A stretch of DNA of 64,000 nucleotides, taken from Hyposmocoma kahamanoa. Its lineage: Eukaryota > Arthropoda > Insecta > Lepidoptera > Cosmopterigidae. Of the stretch, positions 53,760-61,997 are shown piece by piece (within the stretch, counting starts at the first letter, position 1; every line of letters starts with the position of its first letter). Both the position numbers and the translations under genes were made by a program. The DNA lies in NCBI RefSeq assembly GCF_003589595.1, contig NW_020653855.1, positions 1,209,002-1,273,001 of the forward strand, given 5' to 3'. The notes beneath the pieces are model-generated. The model saw nothing but the letters and a program-made list of their open reading frames with translations. It was not told the origin of the DNA and did no database searches.

Positions 53760-55430
53760 AAAAAAGGAGGTTAATCCGTGTATCTTGGGCGGTGGGCTTT
53801 GATATTCTTTACGTAATAACTTTCCATCAGTTGGATCGTCAGATCGTTCGTAGGTTTGATTGGGTATAGAAAATAATCCCGGTGTATCTATTTCAAATAT
53901 TTTTAATATAAAACAAAAGCCAAATAAAGTTCCACCTTGACTGAAATTTGTAATTAGCAGAACACAAAACCTTGTCACTCGTCACGGAACAAAACGGGTT
54001 ATGGCGTAAAAAAGGACAGTGTCAATTACGTGGAACATTTACTTGCAGTATTGTTCCAAATTACACTTGTAAACATTTTGTTTGAAAATAATTTCGCTAA
54101 GAACGACTGCATCTCACGATCCCTTCTTACGGAGTTGAATGATTGTAATGCCCTAAATAAAACCCTCAAGCCTTTTTTCTACTCATTACCGACCACAGCT
54201 GTAATGGGCATGAGAGTTTTATTTGGGGTATTGCGGGTATTGGCGTTCGTGAAACGCGCGATTGCATATCTACATTTGCAATTTATAGGCGACTGCATCG
54301 ATACTGTCGCTTATGTTGAATAATTATGTTAAGTTGAATATTTGTCTTTAGCAATCACTAACGTATCAAAAATAGACCTTAGTGGCAGTTACCATTTATT
54401 AGTGACGGTTCGAAGACACGTCTTCGAATTATATGACTTTTCAAACATACGTACGTACTGCCGCCTCTCGCAAGGGAATTACATCACTAGGTATAGGTTC
54501 AAAAATAGAGCTTCGCATAAGTGGCAGTTCACATTTACTAGTGTTGCTTTGAATTGTGAGAAGCAAGAGAATTCTATCAGTAAAGTTTTCAAAAATAGAG
54601 ACTGACATAAGCGGTAGTTATCATTTATTAGTGTCGACTCGAGGTTATTAGTTGTGAATTTGAATCATGTGACTTTACATTAAAAAACCGACCTCAAAAG
54701 TACGTGGAATTACATTTATTTGCTAAGTTTTATTGGAATATCCTTAAATTCGCCACTATACAGGACTTGACACTGGAGATAACAAAAATCGGTTCTCACT
54801 ACTAAAACAATATTGAGAGAAAAACGCCTTGAATTGGAGAAATAGCAAAATCAACCATTAAAATAATTGCTCCTTAAGAAAAATCGGGCGCTATTTATAA
54901 AAATGAATCTTCATGCGTGAACAGCCACCCTTAGAGGTGGCTGATTTTTTTCGAAATGAAATGGGACCACTATGGAAGTACCCCTTTCCAACAAAAAAAG
55001 AATCATGAAAATCGGTTCACAAATACCGGAGTTATCGTGTAACATATATTAAAAAAAAATACAGTGGAATTGATAACCTCCTCCTTTTTTGAAGTCGGTT
55101 AAAAATAAGAACTATTGCCTTTCGTAGGAGAAGTCTATCGGCAAAGATATAAATATATAGTCTAACCGAAGTTGTAGACAGTTATCATTTTTTGTGAAAA
55201 ATCATTTATGAATGTCTGAATTGGATATCGTAACATTGCTACTCTGTTGTATGTAGTATTTTATTACCTCTTTGTAAGTGAATAAGGTTCAAGTTATCTC
55301 AGCACTGTAGGAGAATATTGAAGCACGCGTCACTGATTTCAAGTACAAACATGATTAACGTAAATATTTATAGAATGTTGTGAAAAAAATATTCTAGTTC
55401 TCTGAAAATGTCCATGCAATTTTGAACTCT
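53760..55430. other. Intergenic DNA, minor repeats
   Basis: 54345-54650 has three spaced copies of TCAAAAATAGA..AGTGGCAGTT..CATTTATTAGTG. 54680-54755 and 54915-55105 are parts of an ACCGACTTC-type repeat on minus. The ORF at 54030-54323 has no recognisable feature. Confidence 0.45.
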
Positions 55431-55439
55431 ACTATGCAT

Positions 55440-55860
55440 GTATTGAGAAATACATTTTGAGTAGAATGCAATAAGTGTTTTAAAAATATCTTATACAGTC
55501 GTTATCTTGCCACTACAAGATAATATCTTCAAATTCTTCTGAATAGTACGTTGGTACTTTGACTGCGCTGTCCGTGGCCGCGTAGAGATCTTCCGAGAGA
55601 TTTTCCGTTTCCACAATGCACACCTAGTGACAGTTGGATGGTCACTCGTAGCCCTGGTGGTGCGCAGGAAAGTTTTACGGCTTATTAGGCGAGCTCGGAG
55701 AATTTGGTGGCAATATGAAGTGTGTCGATTGTTACTCTCTTGTTTGTGCTTCTCCGCGGAGCATGCTATATCCCGGCGCACATATGGTGGTGCAATACCT
55801 GCTAGAGGATATATCATATTGAGGGTAGTTGGCATGAGGCAGCCGGGATATGATCTTTAT
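55440..55860 (-). mobile_element. Probable LINE C-terminal fragment
   Basis: The 114-codon minus frame reads YPLAGIAPPYVRRDIACSAE KHKQ and ARLISRKTFLRTT, which resembles the extreme C-terminus of non-LTR RT proteins. No tail seen. Confidence 0.5.
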
Positions 55861-55972
55861 TTCAATTGTTAAGAGGCAAGACATGCAATGCAGAGGTCTT
55901 GAGTCGTGTGGGCTTTTGATTTTTGGGCTTTGCGTTCTCGTTAAGTATGTGGGGCGCCGGCGCCGGCCTCAG

Positions 55973-56830
55973 CTTTTTTTTTTTTTTTTGACGGGGGGGA
56001 AATTTTTATGGATACCCCTGAGCCCAGGGAGACTCAGGGGTTATGTGGGGACTCTCCCTCCAGACTTGAGGGCCTGCCCCACTAAAACCCCCCCGTCTTT
56101 CGATATCCCCCAGGCGGGCGTCCATCATATTCCTCATCGAGGAGAAGATGTCCCGCCTGAGATCGTCGATGGCCTCTCTCACTCCCGCGTGCATCTCCGC
56201 GGAGTTACGCGGCGGTGGGGCCACCTGTGCCTTGGCCTTGGCCATGGCAGAGGAGTAGGCCGCTCTCAGGGCCTTCATCTCCGTCTCCAGGGCAGCTAGC
56301 TGCCCCCTCATCCGGCGGTTGTCTTCCGACATCCGCCGCGCCGCCTCCGTCGCCGTCTCTCCACGGTGAAGGAAATCGACGGCTCCTTCTACCTTTCTGG
56401 CGGCCTCTTTTATGGCTTTGACCACCGTCCCCTTGAGGTTAGAGGACTTGGCGGTCTCCGCCAATATTGCTGCGAGGCCGTCTCGTGCCCCCTGGGCCAG
56501 GGTCTTTCGCATGAGGCCCGCCGTGCCATCGGGTTCAGCCTCCCCGGCCTGATCCCGGCCCAGGGCCTCCTTGAAGAAGGCGGCGTCCGCTTCGTTCTGG
56601 AGGGCGTTCCACTCTGACGAGCTGGAGCGCCCCCTCCCTGCCGTCGCCGCACCGGGGAAGGGCTTCCCGGGGCCTCTAGTTCTGCCCCTACGGGCCGTGT
56701 TAATCTTTGGAGCCCTTCCGGGCTCCATAGATTGGGAGAACCAACCTGCTGGACAGGGCACCTTGAATGTTATTGATGTGAAAATTGATCTATTTGCCTG
56801 TTCTCTGTGTGAGTTCAAGAAAATAGCTTT
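55973..56830 (-). mobile_element. R1-like LINE ORF1 (gag-like) fragment
   Basis: A 270-codon minus frame (56818-56006), much more GC-rich than its surroundings. After a basic, glycine-rich start come SSNLKGTVVKAIKEAARKVE, ETATEAARRMSEDNRRMRGQ LAALETEMKALRAAY (a coiled coil) and DDLRRDIFSSMRNMMDARLG. This pattern matches the N-terminal half of gag-like ORF1 proteins of lepidopteran R1-clade LINEs; no CCHC knuckles remain. It ends in TAA and then a 17-A run (plus 55973-55989). Likely a truncated retroposed copy, not a host gene. Confidence 0.6.
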
Positions 56831-56968
56831 ATTTATAATGTGTTTATGGAATATAATAACAGTCTGTAATATAATATGTTGTAATATAATTTTAGTAAAT
56901 ACAATATAATTTTGAATATAATGTTGAACAAGTGATAGTTTTGGCTACACTATTGCATTAGGTTAGTC

Positions 56969-57873
56969 CAGCCCCCGTAGCATGGCTATGCATGATAGTC
57001 GCGACGCGCGCGGTAAAATTGGAATAAGCGCGCGCTATTGGCTGTCTCAATCAGATCTAATTTAGATAGCTAAAGCGAAACCGCTAGATTGGTTTACTTC
57101 AGCTACTTTCACAGTCTAATGACATACGGCATTTTGCTTTGGGGTAATGCCGCCGATATCAATAGAATCTTTGTCCTGCAGAAACGTGCAGTTAGGGCAA
57201 TTTACAATCTGGGCCCCAAAGTATCTTTGAGAGATAAGTTTAAGGAAATTAACATTCTTACACTAGCCTCACAGTACATTTATGAAAATGTAATTTATGT
57301 TAAAAGGAATAGTAATTTATTTATGAAAAATAGTGACAGACATAACATTAATACGAGGAATAGAAATAAACTAGCTTTTCTTGATAGTCGTCTTCACAAA
57401 GTCAAAAAATCATTTAAGGGGCAATGTATACGCTTTTATAACAAGATTCCGGTTGATATGCAAAATTTGCCTTTCACGAGGTTTAAAACTATAGTGAAAC
57501 AAAAACTTTATACTAAAGGTTATTATACAACTTCTGCGTACTTGGATGACAAAAATCCGTGGTAGTAACCCGTTTAGCTCATGGAGGTAGTCTCGATCTC
57601 TGATGTTTCAAATAAAAAAAAATATTGTAAATGTTATTTACAAAGAGCAACCCCTAGAGTTTCTTGCTCATTCTTCTCAGGGGAATCTGCCTTACGAATG
57701 AGCGGTAGAGTTTAACCATTGTGACGATTTCAAGTGTAATAATGCTTACCTATGAAATAAAGATTATTTTGAATTTGAATTTGAATTTGAATTTGAATAG
57801 CCAATATCGCGCGCGTATTTCAATTTTAACGCGCGAGTCGCGATTATCATGCGTAGCCATGCTACGGGGGCTG
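56969..57873. mobile_element. MITE with CAGCCCCCGTAGCATGGC ends, opened by a LINE
   Basis: CAGCCCCCGTAGCATGGCTA.. GCATGATAGTCGCGAC..AAAATTGGAATA..GCGCGCTATTGGCT on the left is inverted on the right with about 85% identity over ~75 bp. The middle is filled by the LINE fragment below. No clear target duplication. Confidence 0.75.
57070..57799 (+). mobile_element. LINE C-terminal fragment with (GAATTT)n tail
   Basis: A 158-codon frame (57089-57565): FSYFHSLMTYGILLWGNAAD, IFVLQKRAVRAIYNLGPK and GYYTTSAYLDDKNPW at the end, the thumb and C-terminus of a Jockey/CR1-like RT without frame breaks. 3' UTR with AATAAAG, then GAATTTGAATTTGAATTTGA at 57770-57799. Nested in a MITE. Confidence 0.85.
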
Positions 57874-57967
57874 CAATGATAGTTGTTAGCTAATGCATGT
57901 AAAATATATAAATAAATAAATGAAAATTTCATAAGTACGCAAGTCACACTTCAAATCGTCACATTGT

Positions 57968-58086
57968 TTAGTAGCAGTAGAGCTTCTTGTGAAGAGTTCA
58001 TCCAGGAAAGGACTGCCACCTTACCTATTTCTGACGCCAAGCAGTAATGAGCATTACCGGTTTCCGGTTCCGGTTTTGAAGGATTC
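57968..58086 (+). repeat. Family A repeat, 5' part
   Basis: TAGTAGCAGTAGAGCTTCTT to CCGGTTTTGAAGGATTCG. Confidence 0.8.
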
Positions 58087-58589
58087 GCTTGTAAATCGCA
58101 TTGAAATAAATATAAATAGCGCACAGTTACACGAGGAGAAACTTTTCGAGCGGCCGCCGCGCGGCGACCGCCCTGTTACCATGTGCATTAAAAAATAAAA
58201 TTTACTAGGCAACAACATTTTATTTTATTTATTTAGGACAACCAACAAGTCATACACTTAATACATACAATTTTGATTATACAATTCAAACGGAGTAATG
58301 CTAAAGTATTGACTCGAGAAAAGGTTGTCACCAAATGCAACACAGTCAGACACAGTTAATTATTTATATACATAATATATACAGTTATTCACACTTTTCA
58401 TTTATATAACATGTAGTACAATATATATTTTTAATACCAAATAGGAAGAAAGTAAGATGTTAACAAACATAAATAAAAAATACTTGTACAACTATAATTA
58501 TATTATTATATTACTCCGCTGTACCTACAAAATACCTCAGACACAAAAAAATCAATATTGTTTTCGCTGTCACCCTGGTTACGGCCCTG

Positions 58590-59940
58590 CACACCACATA
58601 CTTCGACAAATATTCGATACTCACAATTATATATTAAACGGTCCTAAAATATCAATCCCCACATCTCGAAAATACCATTAACGGGAATGGAAATTAATGG
58701 TGCAATCGTTTTATTTATATTACGCTCCTGACACAACTGACAACTCTTGACATACGATTCAATCTTTTTATTCAGCACCTACCAAAAAATACCTCTGTCT
58801 AAACCTTGAAAAAGTTTTAAACAAACCAAAATGTCCGCCCGTCCAGGCACTGTCATGCAGTTCCTTCATACATACCGAAAATAATTCAGACGGAACGACC
58901 ACTAAATCAACTATATTTTGATTCAAACGACACTTATAATGGATTCCGTTCTGCAAAAAGAAGTCTCGATAATTGTCACCAACAGCCCAACGAATGCAAT
59001 TAATAATATTTCTATAAAATCCATCCGCCTTCTGTTCACTCTGGACATCATCCGCACGCAAAACATACAATTTTAACGCATCCCTCTGCTCCAGTACACG
59101 CTCCACTTTCGACTCTATATCCTCCAGCAACGGATTCCTACTTAGGAAATCTGCAACAACATTATCTTTACCCTTACAATAAACAATGTCGAAATCCCAA
59201 CCTTGAATCGATAACGCCCATCTGGCTAATCTTCCACTCATATATCTCTCTCGATCTGTAACTATCTGAAAACGAAGTCCCCATAAATAACTTTTAAAAT
59301 AATTCAACGCCCATATAAGTGCTAAACATTCCTTCTCCGTAACAGAATATTTCTTTTCTGCTTCACTTAACGTTTCATCTCTCCCGTTCCTTACACTAAA
59401 CAACATCCAATTACATATCCGCTGCTGTCCACATACAACCGCGTCACCTGTTCACTATTTGATGAGTAATGTCCCAAAACAGACGCTTTACAAATTCGAT
59501 CTTTTAACACTTCAAATGCCTCCTGCGCTTCATTCGTCCAAACAAACACCTTATCGTCAAATTCATGATGGGAAGTGCCAATCTAGCAAAATTATCAATC
59601 AATTTTCGATAAAAAGAGAACAATCCTAAAACCGCTCTCACTTCTTTCAGACTACATGGAGGATTTATCTCCTTCATCGCCGCAACTTTCTTACTATCCG
59701 GTCCAATTCCCTCGGCCGACACTTCATGTCCCAGAACAGTCACATTCTGAAAACGGAAACGACACTTAGATGGTTTTAAAGTCAAATGCGCATTTCGCAA
59801 TCGAATAAAAACCTTCTTTAATGCATTTTTAAATTCTTCAAACGCACTTGCATACACCAATATATTATCCACATAAACTATCACATTACGATACCGCCAA
59901 AACCTTATCCATCACCCTTTGAAACACCGCTTAACTTGTT
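58590..59940 (-). pseudogene. Ty3/gypsy pol remnant (RT, RNase H, integrase start)
   Basis: Minus strand. The RT palm/thumb piece is at 59884-59504 with YVDN where YVDD is expected, then LTLKPSKCRFRF..VLGHEVSAEGI and VLGLFSFYRKLI. After frame breaks, the RNase H region and connection (59406 onward) read YSVTEKECLALIWAL and KGKDNVVADFLSR. The integrase zinc-binding start (ELHDSAWTGGHFG, then SCQLCQ at about 58745) is shifted to another frame. At least three breaks; no LTRs, gag or integrase core found. Non-functional. Confidence 0.85.
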
Positions 59941-60029
59941 TTCAAAAACCAAAAGTTAACACTTTGAACTCATATAGTCCGGTATGTGTAACAAAGGGCG
60001 AACTAAAACTATTTTACTTAAACTAAACT

Positions 60030-60490
60030 AACTAACTTAAACTATTGTGTGGAGTTGCCTCTTTTTCGTCTAAAAAATATTTTCTGCATCGAAATTTGTT
60101 ATAAGTGTGGAATTATACCAAATTCCGCATTCACCGTTACCGCCCACGAATTTGGACATAAGTGGGTTAAAAACCCGGATTTTGGGTAAGAACCTGGGCG
60201 GGTTGATTTGGTTTTAATCCATCTCTGCACACGCACGACTTAAGAAGCGATATAGTCGCGATGTTAAACGCGTTGCACGTTTTTAATTAATTAATAGTTT
60301 ATTTATTTATTTCACTTAAATTTACAATTAATAACACTAAGCAATGTGCATAAACCTATACAAATTTTTCGCACGTATTCATTCAACATAGTAGTTGTAG
60401 CTGCTGTCACGCGGTGGCGTCGTTACCGTCGCCATTTAATCGCGTGTTTTTATCGCAGCTAAAAGTGTCAGCTCTATGATTTAAGAGTGG
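60030..60490. repeat. Second copy of the 34885-36492 element body
   Basis: GAGTTGCCTCTTTTTC, TTTGGACATAAGTGGGTTAA AAACC and TGCATAAACCTATACAAATT TTTCGCAC match 35593, 35690 and 35941 in order, without the SINE and MITE insertions. Confidence 0.7.
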
Positions 60491-60499
60491 AGACTTTTA

Positions 60500-61020
60500 G
60501 AGGAGTATGAAGAGGCAACTTCGGAGATACTGGAACCTTCCAACCGACCCATCGCCCAAGTCCAGCCGGAACTTACCCCCATACTCGTCCAATCAGGAAA
60601 TGTAGGATAGGAAAAGATATTAAATATAAGTTTTAGTTATTATGCAATCTGTAGATATATTAAACGTAGTTAAGTTCATTTTTGTAACACATAATTAGCA
60701 TAGATAAATTATTGTCATAGTAGAATTTAAGGGTGAAGGGATGTAGTGTAGGTAGATATAATTTTAAAGCTGTAAGTGGCACTATGGATAGGCGTGCGCT
60801 TATCACCAGGAACACCACTTTCAAATCCCGTCTCTTGATATTCAGACGTTCGAAGCCCCCAACACGCCTTGACCGGCGTGATGAACTATGATCTAAAGAT
60901 TACAGGAGACCCGTTACGTGAGACCCTGGGTTACAGATACAATACATCTCAGTAATTGCCAATTTAAAAAGATCTCTTATTCATAAAACTAAGCATTTCC
61001 AACCGATCTCTAGTTAGTTT
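60500..61020. other. Intergenic; degenerate family A scrap
   Basis: 60764-60842 is a decayed family A 3' end (GGCGTGCGCTTATCACCAGG, CCCGTCTCTTGATATTCAG). No gene. Confidence 0.4.
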
Positions 61021-61137
61021 GGTTAGTGATAAATATATTATTACATTATAATAATATGGGTAGGTCATTGATAATGTTACACGTCGTTTTTGTCACACGA
61101 TTTTATCGACAACAGTTTCTTTTCATTCCCTATAACG

Positions 61138-61291
61138 TGAACTTATGTCTCAGGGTGACGGGCGCACTGGCAGTGCAACTCAAATCTTTGCGATTTAAAG
61201 CTCTGAGTGGCACTGCAACTGTTATGGACAACGTGTACCATCAGGCGCACGACTTGTTGGTCCCATCATTTGATATTATAAAAAAAAAATT
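61138..61291 (+). repeat. Family A repeat, 3' half
   Basis: AACTTATGTCTCAGGGTGAC to CATTTGATATTATAAAAAAA AA; intact tail. Confidence 0.82.
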
Positions 61292-61389
61292 GAAAATTGA
61301 ACTAAGCAACTAAACAACTTACAACCGCCATAGCCTACCGCCTCTCATTCAGAGGACCGTGGTTTCAAATTCGGGCTGGCACCTCTTGA

Positions 61390-61545
61390 GGTTTTCCTAA
61401 TTTATGTGCAAAATTTCTTCTTCTTTAACCGTTTTCAATCTCTAAGGTGTAGGCCTTCAGTATACGCCATCTTTCCCGATTTTGAGCAGTTTTAACCACT
61501 TAGTTCCCGCTAGTGCTTTGATATCGTCGTACCAACGCATCTGTG
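61390..61545 (-). mobile_element. RTE-clade LINE C-terminal fragment
   Basis: The minus strand reads MRWYDDIKALAGTKWLK then a frame break and a decayed C-terminus, matching the RTE WxDDIKxxAGxxW pattern. Confidence 0.6.
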
Positions 61546-61589
61546 CGTAATTTAATTTCGAATTTACCATGAGTTTTTTGGTAAACGTA

Positions 61590-61760
61590 AAACCCTCGTG
61601 TGAAGTCCCCAACCCGTATTGCGTCAGCGTGGCTGACTATGGCCCAAACCCTCGCCTGAAAGGGGACCCGTGCCTGTGCCAGTGGGACGTATAAATGGGT
61701 AGTTGATGTGAATACTAATACAAACTTATCAAATTTAGCCACATTGGTCTCTAAAATATG
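61590..61760 (+). repeat. RTE-related SINE or LINE 3' end
   Basis: GAAGTCCCCAACCCGTATTG and GGGGACCCGTGCCTGTGCCA GTGGGACG are hallmark words of arthropod RTE-mobilised 3' ends. Confidence 0.5.
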
Positions 61761-61840
61761 AGTGGGACGTATAAATGGGTAGTTGATGTGAATACTAATA
61801 CAAACTTATCAAATTTAGCCACATTGGTCTCTAAAATATG
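61681..61840 (+). repeat. Perfect 80-bp tandem duplication
   Basis: 61681-61760 and 61761-61840 are identical over all 80 bases, starting AGTGGGACGTATAAATGGG and ending CTCTAAAATATG. Confidence 0.97.
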
Positions 61841-61997
61841 ATCTAAATATTTCCTGAAATAAATACAACATTTGCAAACAGACTATTCAACAACAAGCGA
61901 TCGGCCCATTTGCATAATTTAATTAATAAGGAATTAGGAATATACGCCAAAAGTTATAGAGACTGCGAGAAACTTATATCAAAATAGCTACAGTCCA

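Noticed and set aside
54030..54323. 97-codon ORF as a possible host gene
   Set aside because: No domain, no splice support, ordinary AT-rich codon use; nothing supports coding beyond length.
55491..55835. 114-codon ORF as a host gene
   Set aside because: The LAGIAPPYVRR and ARLISRKTF words fit the end of LINE proteins better; it sits among LINE fragments.
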